Positions 33,156 through 45,219 of a DNA stretch of 64,000 bases are shown here, piece by piece. The notes under the pieces are model-generated. The model was not told where the DNA came from. It did no database searches and worked only from the letters and a program-made list of their open reading frames with translations. This stretch comes from Diorhabda sublineata (lineage: Eukaryota > Arthropoda > Insecta > Coleoptera > Chrysomelidae): the NCBI RefSeq assembly GCF_026230105.1, contig NC_079484.1, forward strand, positions 5,099,805 through 5,163,804. The letters run 5' to 3'. Position numbers and translations under genes: made by a program. The stretch's first letter is position 1, and each line of letters starts with the position of its first letter.

Positions 33156-34829
33156 TTAAGGGTTGAAATATATTGATTAGAGGTTGACAAACATAAATAG
33201 TATATATGTAATATAGTATGAAATTATAATAATTTGCATAGGATAGATTTTGAAGTGAAGGTTAAATAGAACTTAATTCCAAAATTTCACGTAAATCCAA
33301 CGTTTTGGTGGAATTCTGAGGTGATACTATATTTTTACCGTTGTTTACTGGACTATAATGTCGAAGTTAATTATTTCAATTTCAATCTTCATGCGTAAAA
33401 ATATTTGAATAGTTCTTCATGTAATTCGTGTTACATATCGATTGTTGCTAGTCATATTGACAGTCAAAGTCTCATTTCATCTTTCAATACCACAGACTTC
33501 ATCCTTCCGCGATTTTGTTTAATATGGAATAAATAATATTTTTAGAAGTAACGCATTGGAAATACTATAATTCTTGTCGTTGAAAACATTATATTTAACA
33601 CAATAAAACTATCTTTTTCCCCTAGTCCGCATATTACACTGAACATTTTATTCTAACCGGTAATTTTTCACAAGAGTCATACACGAAGTCATAATTAATT
33701 CCAGTGACGTCTTGACGTGAAATATTAGAGCTATTATACATTGAGGAATGTAACAATACATTCAAGAGTCGCAGATTAAGTTCATAAATAATTAGGAAAA
33801 CTTGCAAGAAACTGTTAGACTTGACAAATACCAGAGTCATATCCATAAGTCAAAATATTCATGAAAGGTCACTGCACGAAGATCGTTAGAGAGAAAATGA
33901 ACTCTCCTCTCTCGTTTATATAATTTTTATTCCTATTTGATCCTTTTTATATCAAAACACTTTGTTTCAAATATATAAATAGTACAAAAAAGCAAAAATT
34001 ACTTTTGAAAGATTCTAGATGAATTGATTCACATTGATTTCGTTCAAATCTGGATACTATAGTGTCTAAACAGTGTTAGTGTCCTTCTAACTTAAGCATG
34101 TATACTTCCTGAAATTATCGCTGAAGGATTGGAAGGCTGAGTTTAGGACCAAGAGCTCAGCTCTCCTTGAAGACAATATTGCATGACCTTTGCAGATCCC
34201 TTGATCTGCAGTATCACCAGATGGATACAAGAATATGAAAATTCAGGAAAAGAGGTTGATCTGGATGTAACCATTTATAGGGAATAAAAGGACCTTCTGC
34301 TCAATAGTAGATAAAGGATAAAACAGTTAGAAATATCTGAAAATGAAACTATTAACTATTGTTCGTTGGATGGAGCTATACAAGACAAAGGTCTTCAATA
34401 TACATGACGTAAACAAATATTTGGATTGTGCATATATAGAAAATGACGAATATGTGACTGTCGAAGAAGACATCGAATGAAAAATAGGATGAATATAGAA
34501 AGAAATCAAGAAGGTATAAATTAGAGTGGTTAAATTCATAATTAGAACCACCAGCATTTTCACAAAGTTTGCTTCTAGCTAAACACCTTATATCATAACC
34601 GTAAAGGAGATTCATAAGTGCCTGACCTGAAGACCTCTACAATTTGATCAGGCTTATCCCGAAGCTAGAGCCGAAGCTTTCACGTCATACTTTGCCGAAA
34701 TTATCGTCACCATTGTTGCCTTTTTATCACCAAAAGGATGGATCAAAAGTACCTGGTCTGACCTAGATCTGGCGGTAACTGTATTGTTAAGTACACAATA
34801 AATATAGCATATATTTCAAGTTTGTAAAC
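33156..34829. other. No gene recognised
   Basis: AT-rich. The last 80 bases (GACCTAGATCTGGCGGTAAC near 34758) are probably the 5' terminal region of the following mariner element. Confidence 0.4.
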
Positions 34830-35330
34830 ATGGGAAGAATTGGTCATCGTTATGTGATGCAATACTTTTATTTTAAAGGCATTACCTCAACAAAATAACA
34901 GCCGATCTAGATTCTACTCTGGTTAAGAGTGCTCCTTCGTTATCAACAGTGAAATATTTTGTAGCAGAGTTTAATCGAGGCCATACGACCTACGAAGACA
35001 TACATTGCAATGTGGACCAAATGAGGGGACGACTCCAGAAATTTTGAATAAAATTCACAAACCGGTACTGGAAGATCGTCGACAGGAAGTGCGTGAGCTT
35101 GTAGACATAGTAGGTGCTACGTTTGCTCAGAATGGAACAAAAACAGCGTCCATCACTTCACACCCAAAGCAAAACAATAATCAAAACAAAGGGATGAAAA
35201 GGGAGAACCGGCTCCAAAGAAGGCAGATACCGTTCCATCTGCGGACAAGGTCGAGGCGTCGGTTTTTTGGAATGCCCGTGGGTTAATTTGCATTGACTAT
35301 TTTGCAACTACTCACTACAACTATAATATT
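34830..35330 (+). pseudogene. mariner transposase, N-terminal half with core fragment
   Basis: From the ATG at 34830 the frame gives R-Y-V-M-Q-Y-F-Y-F-K-G-I-T-S-T-K-I (first helix-turn-helix) and S-L-S-T-V-K-Y-F-V-A-E-F-N-R-G-H (second). After a frameshift near 35010, T-T-P-E-I-L-N-K-I-H-K-P-V-L-E-D-R-R and V-R-E-L-V-D-I-V-G follow. The stretch holding the first catalytic Asp is lost: the sequence jumps to H-H-F-T-P-K-A-K-Q and K-G-E-P-A-P-K-K-A-D-T in another frame, then S-V-F-W-N-A-R-G-L-I-C-I-D-Y. It stops near 35330, before the second Asp. The 93-codon frame at 35005-35286 is part real and part shadow. This is a different lineage from the copy at 19559. Confidence 0.8.
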
Positions 35331-38300
35331 GCTCTACAAATATCCCTAGTTCTGAGGAAGTACTAAGGATTATGATGAATATAAAAGATTCAAATAAGAC
35401 TAACACCAATATAAAGTATCAAATTCAATAGAAATAGATTCTAATATAATAAGTTTTTCATCACTAACACCAAAGTTTAAAAAAAAATAACGATTGTCGT
35501 GACAAAACTCCTTTAAATATATAACCTCTAAAAATCTGAAAACGACTTAAAACAACGGGAATTGTAAAGCTACAGCCCTAAATTAGATGTAAGAAAGACA
35601 AAACTGCAAGACGATCTTTCTCTCCATCAATCAAATTATTTCTGCCCTCTCGCATCCATCAAATTATTGAATTTGATATTTTTCTTAAAGAAGAAATGTG
35701 GTTCGTCGTCATTATTTTCATGTAATATTAAACCAGCCCGCTTTTAAATCTATAACAATGTAAATTTTAATAATAAATCATTCTCGTAAATCATTGTACT
35801 CTTTAATAGTGTAGCTAAAAACTTTAATATTGAATTTTCAATTGTATCGAGATGAAACATCCAATGTTTTTTCTAAGACAATTAATAAAATTAATCTCGG
35901 CAACAAGAATTCTGACTAGTTAACTTTTAAGAAATGTAAATCCTATCCAAAATAGTCAGTTATTGATTTAGACCATATTAAAATTTCGAAAGTACACTAC
36001 TTACGACTTAATAATAATTATATGTTTTTGTCTTCAAATTGTAGAAATTTTAATATTAGAATACTCTTCATAACCATAATTAAACTAAGCGTACAAAGTG
36101 TGAGAACGGAAACCATCTATAATTATTCCAGAAAAACGTTAAACAATATTGGGACTTACATGATTTTTCTAACAAAAATACCCATCAATCTAGTTATCTG
36201 TCCAGTTTGTTTCCATATCATGTCATATAAAGAAACTTTGTGGTCCTTATTTACAGTTTCTACAAAAATAATATGTTCCAATGCAATCTAGGTTGAGTTC
36301 TTCCTTGGTACAAAAGGATCTGATTGCAAATCCAGTCGATGTCTCTGTTCACAACTGAAAGTATATTGAAGCTCCATCAAAACAGAAAAAAATTCATAGA
36401 ATCCTTCGTTTTCGTCACCCTATTTATACAGTGAACAATATCTGTTACCTAGGTCCTATTCTAATGTTTGTCGTATTTCTCAATCCATTAAACTGTTTTT
36501 CAACAATGGGGTAAATTTATACACACTGTCTTCTACTTATTTAACTTATTCAAGCAATTAACTAGACTTAACTAACTTATATAATAATAATTATATTCTA
36601 CATTTATAATTTACTATCCACTACTTTTCCAATTTATTTAAATTCATCGGTTACTTTTCTATTTTGTTCCGCTGCTAACAAGCTCGAATATATATAAGAA
36701 AGGAATTTCTAGATTTCTAGGAAGTAAAAAACTAACAAACAAATATAATAGCCTTGCTAGAATTCAAAATAAACAATGTAATCAAATCGCTGTTATGATA
36801 AAAAAACAATACAAACGTTAAAGAATCGGCCAAATTTTAGACTTAATTATAACCTAACAGTACCGGGCTCATGATACATGTCGTGGACGAAGTCGTAACA
36901 TTACTATGGAGGATTACGAGGCTGTTTTTGATTTTAAAGCAATAAATCTCAGGACAATACGTCCGACGAATAAGGCAAGTCTGGTGAAAATCAATGAAAC
37001 CTTTCAAGAAGCTAAAAACTGCATCAGTATGCATCAATAGTGATTGATATTTAGTTCGATCCTTTCATTCGAACGGTTAACCGACGATCTTGGAGGATTA
37101 AGGGGAGTACAAATATCAAGATCCTGCATGCCAAGGAAACATTTATTACGAATTATCACACATGTATAAAACATGGAACTGAATGAAAAAATATGTATGG
37201 ATAGAACAGAGTTACCACACTAAGCTGTAGAATTGTTGTTGCTCAAAGGTTACCACAAGTACGATAAAAAATTAGATCAATACTAAGTGTTAGACTTTGC
37301 AGTACCAAACTTCCAATTAGTTTGGAATAGTTCCAAGGAATATGGATAATATCTGAGGAATGATAACTTTCATCAATTTTTTAATAATGCAGTTTTTGAT
37401 GGTAATATAACATTAACCAAAATCGTACCTTCTTTTGCACGTTATGGTTTTATTAAAATCGATTTTATACTCACATACAGATAATCTTTGTTCTCCAATA
37501 CCAATTCATTACATCAAAAACAAAAAACAGTGTTTTTATAAGTGATAATGATTGTGGATAGCATATAAAATGAGAAAAGCTAATTGATTGGATTGTTCAC
37601 CGATTTCTAATATACCTTAATATCTCAAAACTCGAGATCTGCGAAATATAACCTAAATATGTCTCCCGATGCACTGCGTAAAATATATATCTAAAGTTTC
37701 TGCTGCTTTGGACAGTTCGGCTGAACCAACCTGCCTTTTAGCTATTCATCCTGCATTGATATAACAGAAAGTATAAAAGAGAAAAGTCGGAGTTTCTTAA
37801 GATGCGGCAATCCACCCCTCTGGCTCCTAAATAATCAGTCAAATTGAACTTCCAATGATAAAGCGATGTTCTACGTTTTCGGTGAAGTTTTTTGTTCATG
37901 TCATCCCTTAGGCTCTTTACAAACCGTTCTCCGGACTTTTTATTGTGAATCTAAGGTTATACATAGTTTTGAAAGCTGCCATTTCCTGAATTAATTGGAG
38001 AGCCACTTAAAAATGTTAAAAGTCTTCGTACGAATTTATTTTTTCTGTAATTTTTATTTGTACAGCGTACGCGTCTTTTGTACATTGTGTTTAGTTTATT
38101 TCAAAACATTGAACAAAATTCTCTGGAAAGTTCTTTTAATACTTGTAAAAACTGGTCCAAATAGTTATTGTTTATAACAAGTTTTACAAGGTGTGTAACC
38201 CGAAAATGAACGAATAGATATTAAAATTTCTAGAAGCAAAAAATTTCAGTGATAGATTATCCCAATCGCTTCAATTTATGGTTAATGCAGTTAAGAAAAT

Positions 38301-38861
38301 AAGAATCAATGCATTCAATATACGATTATTTGCACAATCGTGATGAAAATGATTAAGACTTCCAACGATTTTATTTACTATTTACTCAGTTTTAGTGTGG
38401 AAAGTGGAGATCCTAATTTAAAAAAGAACCTGATCAATTTTAAAGCAGATATCGCGTATTTGACAGATTTGTTCAAAACATTTAATGACCTTAACATTTA
38501 CATGGATACAGCCCCAATTTAATAAAAACTAATAGTGTTCAAAGAGGGTTCAAAAACTTGGTTGCAGGTATCAACAAAATAAAACGAGCAGATAGAATAT
38601 CAAAGAACAGAACTGGCCATCAAGTACATCCCTCTCATTTAAATTATATATATTTTTTATTATATTACATTATATCATCAAATAATTAACCCTATCGAGC
38701 AATTAATTCTAGATTTTTTTTGGAAAACACTGAAACAACGCAAATTTCCATGGATAGATCTAATTTTCACTTTTCGAGATCTAGACATTGGTAGTTATGT
38801 AGTCTACCGGATTCAGTAAAGGTCCATGAAACAAACAAAATTGGGAACCAATGCTTTAGAC
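35330..38861. other. Long stretch without recognisable genes
   Basis: AT-rich sequence with a few more balanced patches (36860-37120, 37650-37950) where no motif could be assigned. No repeats were paired. One short plus frame (38340-38522) follows an ATG but shows nothing familiar. Confidence 0.45.
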
Positions 38862-38960
38862 CAGAGTTTCCCAAACTTTTTTGTACCACGCCCCCCTCTG
38901 GTTATTTGGAGTTTAAAGTTTAGACGGTAATATAAACAAATCCGCCAAAAGTTATGGCCT
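38862..38960 (+). mobile_element. hAT-type terminal fragment
   Basis: CAGAGTTTCCCAAACTTTTT followed by TGTACCACGCCCCCCTC is the characteristic outer end of many animal hAT elements (C-A-G-x-G-x-T-x-CCCAAACTTTTTT...GCCCC). The 8 bases outside are CTTTAGAC. No matching right end or duplicated CTTTAGAC was found, so this is a solo end. The inner boundary is arbitrary. Confidence 0.6.
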
Positions 38961-39090
38961 CCATTGGGATCCACATATTAACTTCCGAAAATCATGTTTT
39001 GCACCTAATTTGACAGTACTAAAAGACAACATTCACTTGCTCGTAATAGTCCCACATTATCTTAACTATATACGAAAGCTGTTTTTTTTC

Positions 39091-39466
39091 AACCTCCGAT
39101 CGCTCCATGTAGAAGAAAGCGGGCATGCGATGTAGGCGAATGCGAAGTTATCGCACTACACACTCCGCTACTGTTAATATTCAGGCGTCAGTCGGCGTTG
39201 TGCTTCAGCCACATAAACATGTCAGCCACTATTGATGCTCCCGCCAATTGTGATTCGTTTTCTACAGGCTGAAGGTAATAGTGCAGCAGAAATCCATTGG
39301 TGAATGAGTCGTGTGTATGGGAAAGACTTCATGGTTGATGGTGTCGAAAGTTTAAGGAAAGCCTTGATGATCTGTACCAAAAAGTATTTTGGTGTATTTA
39401 TGCAATAAATATATGGAATAAAATCAGTTTTGTATCGTTTCCAAAGGTTAAATTCCAACGAAAAAC
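39091..39466 (+). mobile_element. Internally deleted mariner derivative, copy 1
   Basis: This 376-bp unit is shared with 61111-61513. It begins AACCTCCGATCGCTCC, includes a 5' leader, then codes for part of the mariner helix-turn-helix (Q-A-E-G-like, S-A-A-E-I-H, M-S-R-V-Y-G-K-D-F-M), and breaks at K-F-K. It then jumps directly to a 3' flank TGTACCAAAAAGTATTTTGG...AGGTTAAATTCC. The transposase core is absent from both copies at the same junction, so the deletion preceded amplification. It cannot encode a transposase and presumably moved in trans. Confidence 0.75.
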
Positions 39467-42280
39467 TTTCTCTGTAGTATGTTGCTTGATGATAAAATTA
39501 TTTCCGTAATATCTAAACCTATCGTAAATAGGAAATTATGATACTTTTTATTTCCAATGATAATATTAATTTACTCGTTCTAAGTGTAATCCTCGCTTAG
39601 TTAATGGAAGGTACACGTAGCTAAATCGAGCATAAATAGATTAACCATTTGCTATTGTTAAATATTTAAGGAGCCTGAACGGTAGTGACTGACAGGCTCG
39701 GCGACGTCAAGGGGAGTATCAGTAGCATTGGCTCATTGACCAGATATACCGTCACATAAATTTTACACGGTTCACGTTTATTGTAAGGGATGAAATCGAT
39801 CCCGGCGCCCCAATTCTTCTCTTTATCTACCATTTCGGTAAGTAGACAGAGATGCATTTAGCCAAGCAATCGATGAAAAATTGAACTTACTGTGAATACG
39901 GTTTGTTGAAATACGGAATATATTTGTTTTTGTTTTTAAACAATTACATCAACTAACTATTAACATTAAAATTATAGATCTTATAAGATAATCTTATAGA
40001 TTAATTGTAAACTGATAGGAATCATTTAGAAGCAGAAAAAAAGAAGAGAAAAATGATTAACAGAAAGAGCCAGCTAGATTAGATTTGACTTATTAATTTA
40101 TTGTGTATCCTGAACTGTTTACCAGTGAGGCAACGGTATTTCACCGTAAGCTGTTTGACTATGCGGCTTATCTCTTCTGGGTTTAAAAATCTTCAGTGTA
40201 TGTCCTTCAACTTTTGTTTATGGATAACCCCGTATTTACAGAGAAAGTGGGTTTCTTGCAGAATAGACAAAAGCTGTCGGGAGTATTTCCAATGGTCTTC
40301 AGATGCTAGTTCACCAGACACTGTGAAGTTCATATTTGCTTAATTAAAAGGACTTTTCCCACTTTTTTATGACCACGAATTGATGGCTTTCTGGAAAACC
40401 CATAAACTATATCAAACTAACCTTGTTGTTTGCTCTCAGTAAGTTCGAAGATCGGATGCAGTACCATACTAACATTGACCAATTTATAAGAACCAAGTGC
40501 TTGAAGGGATAACTATAATTTGTAAAAAGGGCAATACGCTCGACATGACTAAATCAAATAACATATTATGTTAGTTCAAAATTTTATTATAGAGTAGTTG
40601 AGACAATTTCTTGTCAAGTTCTAATTGAACTTTGTAGTTTATCGACAGTAACTTATTTAAATGTAGATATCGTCAAATATCTACGAATCTGACTCAGAAT
40701 ATCGGAAAATAATAGTTTATCTACAAATATATATATAATAAATGCGTTATTATGAAGAATATTGACAATTCTCAGCTTTGTCAAAAGAATACTTTTCACA
40801 ATTCTATGGAATAATGTTATTCAATCATCAAAGCTTGAAGTCACGAAAAAATCAAATCTAAATGCCTAATTCTGGCGCAAGTAGGTGTTGCATTATGTGA
40901 ATTTCCATCTAAAGTTTTGTTAGTTTCACATATAAAATGAAAACTACGTTTGCTTCAAGTGCTTTACCTAGTACAAGTACTATTTTCAACATATTGGAGT
41001 AAGTCACATGCACAACAGAAAATCTGCTACCTCCAGAATCAAAGAGGAAATTTATGTGTTGGCAGTCGTCTCAAAAACCTACTTCTTATTCTGCAAGTTC
41101 TCATAATTCTGTTTACACGATGCTAAAAGCATCCTCAATATTCGCTATAACATCCATGATTGGAAACTTATTTGCAGCTGCAAGTTTTCCTAAAATAGCA
41201 AACCGAAGGCTATCGATTGATAAACAAGGACTTTTACACCAGAGAAACTGAATTTTTTAGAGAAGCACCAAAATATCCAGACCAAAGTAAGTTAACAATA
41301 ATATTTTATCACTTCAGAGTAGATACCAAAATTAATTTCTTCGACCTTGATATCTAATATATTTTTTGTATGCTTGTAAGAAATTATTCTAGAACTATAT
41401 AACACATAAAATTTTTGATTTTTGTAAGTACCTATGATAAGTTGTCATTCGTAAGAATTTCTTATGAGAATATTTTACAGCTTCAAGAATTTTTAGGCTC
41501 AATCAGCTGATTCTACTAATAGTGTCAAATATAAATACGAATCAATCATATCATTTTATTTATTCGTATAATTTTATGTTTATTCCACTCATATCCATAT
41601 TTCATGACTGGTCTATATGGAAGTTTCCAATTAACTTCGTTTATCATCTCATTTCAAATCTACTCCAAGAGAAATCCAATTATACTACAATAATTTTTTG
41701 CCTCTTGGCATTTTCTGTACCACAATACTGAGATTTCCACTTTTTTATCTCGTTCCTGCGTTAAAATTCATCGATCACAATTAGAAAAGATGTCCTCGCT
41801 TTTGATCTCTATGGGGTTGCAATTCATCTTCTGCGTGTCTGTTTCTTCTAGTCCCAATCGATTAAACGTTCCAAGAGCGTAAAATACTGTTCCTTTCAAA
41901 TTGGATATCATGATTGCATTTGAATGATTCACAAATAATAATATAATAATGAACATAGAATAGATTAGTTCATCTGACAAAACCATCATTTGTAGGGCTG
42001 ATTTTCTATATATTCAAAAATATTTGCTATAACTTCACATGCAGATCTAATTGATAGACTGAATAACAGAAATCACACATGGTTAAATCAGGCGAATAGA
42101 ATGGCTGTTACCTTATTTTCACTTGAAAACTCAACATTGCCTACAGTCTATGGCGATGGATTATCATAATTCAACATTGACCCGCAAATATTGACTAACT
42201 CAAGAACTGCAGGTAAACTGTGCTCAATTACTAGATAACTTTCATGGAATGTCTCTTGGGTAAATAATAAGTGATCTGGG
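39467..42280. other. No gene firmly recognised
   Basis: The minus frame at 39666-39857 and the plus frame at 40101-40343 are coding-like in composition. The latter region reads L-F-T-S-E-A-T then F-W in one frame, loosely like a Tc3-type catalytic block, but the evidence is too weak to call. The rest is AT-rich and featureless. Confidence 0.35.
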
Positions 42281-42730
42281 TGAATGCGTAGACGAAGTTA
42301 GAAGAAGAGCCTTGTCCAAAAGTGCGTTGCTAAGAATAAAATATTGAAAAGTAAAACGAAAAACTCCGAAATGGATCTGGTCCTAACGTTGACCTTCCCA
42401 CAGTTCTCTTAAGGCTCAGAATCTTAGACCTAAGGAGCGCAGATGTATCAATATATGGTGTTACAGGATATTGCTCAGAATTCCTTGGATTGCGATGAAA
42501 ATTAGGAATTAATCACAATACTATCATCATTATGCATAAAAAAGTGATACAATGTTTTGGACACGTAGCCAAAAGACGAGGTGTCGATATAGATAGGATG
42601 AAATGGAGGTCGATCGCCCATGAGAAGATCTGATCAAATCAAACAAGTCATAGACCACTCCGTATATTGCAACAATAGGTTTAAAATAAGGAGTCATGAC
42701 CCGCATGACTGAGAAAACGAGCTGAAAGAA
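42280..42730 (+). pseudogene. Non-LTR retrotransposon C-terminal remnant
   Basis: The blocks, in order, are D-E-V-R-R-R-A-L-S-K-S-A-L (compare the E-I-x-R-R-I-x-x-A segment after the RT core), I-N-I-W-C-Y-R-I-L-L-R-I-P-W (compare F-E-M-W-C-Y-R-R-M-L-R-I-x-W) and K-V-I-Q-C-F-G-H-V-A-K-R-R-G (compare the L-x-Y-x-G-H-V-x-R block), each in its own frame. The RT palm with YADD lies outside or is lost. The arrangement is the same as in the LINE at 59656-60186. It is dead from several frameshifts. Confidence 0.7.
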
Positions 42731-42819
42731 TGTGAGAGTCCATTATTATTTTTAACATTTCTAATGTTTCCTGCGCGATTCTTACTCACCCTGCCTTTTA
42801 GGAATCATTAAGCGCTTCT

Positions 42820-42837
42820 GGTTAGGTTAGGTTAGGT
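42820..42837 (+). repeat. Short interstitial TTAGG run
   Basis: G-GTTAG-GTTAG-GTTAGG gives three consecutive units of the insect telomere motif. It is too short to imply a former chromosome end and immediately follows the LINE remnant. Confidence 0.6.
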
Positions 42838-43159
42838 GACTTGTGACTTTTTATCACATAAATATGATAGCAGCGACTTATCTGCACTCAGAAATCATTG
42901 TTTAAGGATGTTGGTTTTCAAAAATGTACTATTTCTAGATGTAACTTCTCTATTTTCGTAGTATTTCAAAATATACAGAAGTAAATACCAAATTACAAGA
43001 CAAAAGAAAATTGGAGGAAGGTTTCAGTGTTTTGGAATATGGAGGGTAGAGAGAAGAAGAAGTATATATTTTGGGAGAAAATATCTGTATATGCTAAGTA
43101 CTGGTTTAAAAACCTTCAAGAATAGCTCTGGTGTATGATCCTATATAGGATTTTACGAG

Positions 43160-43590
43160 GAGCCCAGTATAGGTCCAGACTTGGGCCGAGTTTGTACAAC
43201 TCTGGCCCTAGCTTGGAAGCCGTTATTGGGTTAGACTTGGTGGGACTCTGTGATGATAACATCGCTTGGTGTGCAAGCCTGGATCAAGCCTTAAACATTT
43301 TTTATTGTTTTTTATTCATAACAGGATTTTATTCATAAAAAATGATTACTTTTGATGTTAAGATATCTATTATGGATAATATATTAGAACAAAACCTTAT
43401 ATAGTTATTCAAAGTTCTGCCAAACCTGGCTGACTGTAGGATGGTCGAGGTCAGGTTATCCAGAGTTCAGCCAGGCTTGGGTGAATATGGAATGGCCAAG
43501 GATAAGTACCCAGACTTCAAACAGGCTTGGGCCATTATTGGTTTGCCAAGGCCGGGTTTCCCAGCGTTGGCCCAAGCTTAGCCCCGTCCT
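43160..43590 (+). repeat. GC-rich minisatellite, period about 50 bp
   Basis: Homologous units begin at 43411, 43461, 43511 and 43562 (AAAGTTCTGCCAAACCTGG, CAGAGTTCAGCCAGGCTTGG, CAGACTTCAAACAGGCTTGG, CAGCGTTGGCCCAAGCTTAG). A more diverged block of the same words (CCAGACTTGGGCC, GCTTGGAAGCCGTTATTGGG) lies at 43170-43230, separated by about 150 bases of AT-rich sequence. GGCC/CCAAG words dominate. The open frames at 43135-43338 and 43527-43796 run through these repeats and are not genes. Confidence 0.8.
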
Positions 43591-44790
43591 TCAAGTCTGA
43601 TGGCTCCTACATTGGAAAAGGGTATGGTATGAATGTAACAGTTTTAAATGAATTAAAGTATGCCAAGCTAAACAATATGATATCAGCTTCGATTCCAGCA
43701 GTTCATTACTGCAAATTTCGATTTGCGATATACAAAATAATGGTAGTATCCGAAGAGACATTTTTCATATATCCAGATTGTTCTTTTCTCCTGTAATCTC
43801 CATTTTCTGAAGTAATTCCCAAGTGGAACATTTTTATCTGGTGAAAAAATAGAAAAATATTGCAGACTTTGAAATAGTAGTTTTTTCAGCGAGTTTAGAT
43901 ATGATGGCGGTATGAACAATAGACACGAGCTGTAGAGTTATTTTGATCTATAACCCAATTAAAAAAAACTGGATTTCATTTAATTATGACAATTTGTTTG
44001 TATTTGAAGGGTTTTGTGAGAAAAGTGCAGTTGTTGAATATACAATTTGATTTCGGTACGGTTCTTTTCTATGTTAATGTTCGAAATGGATTTAGACTTA
44101 TTAAATTTGAATGAGTTCTTTTTGGCAATAAAGAAGGCATATTATATACTCTATATAGACTACATCGAACCAGGAAATTGAAACAACATAAAATAAGGAG
44201 AAATTTGTCATTTTGATATTTTTTCGTAATACATTTAATTAGTTTAATTAGTTAGTTCAATGTATCGGATATAAGTAATTTAAATACATATATTTCAAAT
44301 TACTTTATTATAAATATAGCTTATCATAATCATTTTATTCAACTACGTATATTTGTAATGCGATATACAACTGTGCAGAGAATCGATATTTCATGAGGAA
44401 CTAGTGAATTGACTCTTCCACTATTATGAAGTATGTATCCAATGCTGAAGAGGTAATTCGAGTACGACGAGACAAACGAACAGAAGTGGAGCACACCGAA
44501 CCGAAAAATTGAATATTTTCCATGATATTGTTAGGAACTATCTATTGTGCGGTATGAATGAGAGTAGAAAATGTTTTTTTTTAGTATACAGTTCAAAATA
44601 TGTCAGTTGAAATACTGATTAATTGGTATATATACTCGTATATTAAAGAAGTCGATCTATACAAGTATCTCGAGTCGGTGATATGCACGCCACCTCGTGA
44701 ATGTTTTATTAAATTCTCGGATGAAACGGAGTCGTTGATCTGGAGGGTTATATCTTTGAAATTGAAAATTTAATACAACTTTATAATTAC
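43590..44790. other. No gene recognised
   Basis: AT-rich sequence. No motifs or pairs were seen. Confidence 0.4.
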
Positions 44791-45045
44791 TTTATTATAA
44801 CTGCATCGATATTTTCGGGGACTGAAAAAAAAACTGGCCTTCCCGATCGGTCATCATCTTTAATGAAAAATTTACCTCTTTTGAAGCTTGCAGTCCAATT
44901 TTTCACGGTCGCATATTAAGGACATTGATCATCAAGGGTATTAAGCATATCTTCGTAAATCTGGCTACCTCTTAACCCTTTTAAATACAGCTGGATACTC
45001 CAATTTTTCAATTCTCACAGTTTCGGTGGTTATCTTTTTTCTTTT
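44790..45045 (-). pseudogene. mariner transposase, N-terminal fragment
   Basis: On the minus strand the sequence reads L-K-G-L-R-G-S-Q-I-Y-E-D-M-L-N-T-L-D-D-Q-C-P, then Y-A-T-V-K-N-W-T-A-S-F-K-R-G-K-F-F-I-K-D-D-D-R-S-G-R-P-V, an almost unbroken mariner DNA-binding domain. One stop replaces a Ser (before Y-A-T) and one base shift precedes L-K-G. It ends at I-D-A-V-like sequence at about 44795, so the catalytic domain is missing. The sequence from 45046 to about 45220 (GACGTCAAAAAAGT...AAAGAAAAAAG on the minus strand) should be its 5' leader. It is a separate lineage from the copies at 19559 and 34830. Confidence 0.8.
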
Positions 45046-45219
45046 AATTTATTGCGTAACTGTTTTACTTTTTTGACGTCAAAATTTACACTTACACTTC
45101 TAATAAGTTATTGTTCGATGCTATGGTAACGCAATATTTTGTTTATGCATGGAACTGGTCCATGTGAACCACGCCATGTGAAATAAGGAACATTTTACTT
45201 AGTTGTAATATGACGTTCA

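Noticed and set aside
40101..40343. Possible Tc3-like catalytic block (L-F-T-S-E-A-T ... F-W)
   Set aside because: Only one short block is recognisable and flanking motifs are absent.
43160..43590. CRISPR-like appearance of regularly spaced repeats (also 56940-57870)
   Set aside because: Units are contiguous tandem repeats without distinct spacers, in an animal genome context.
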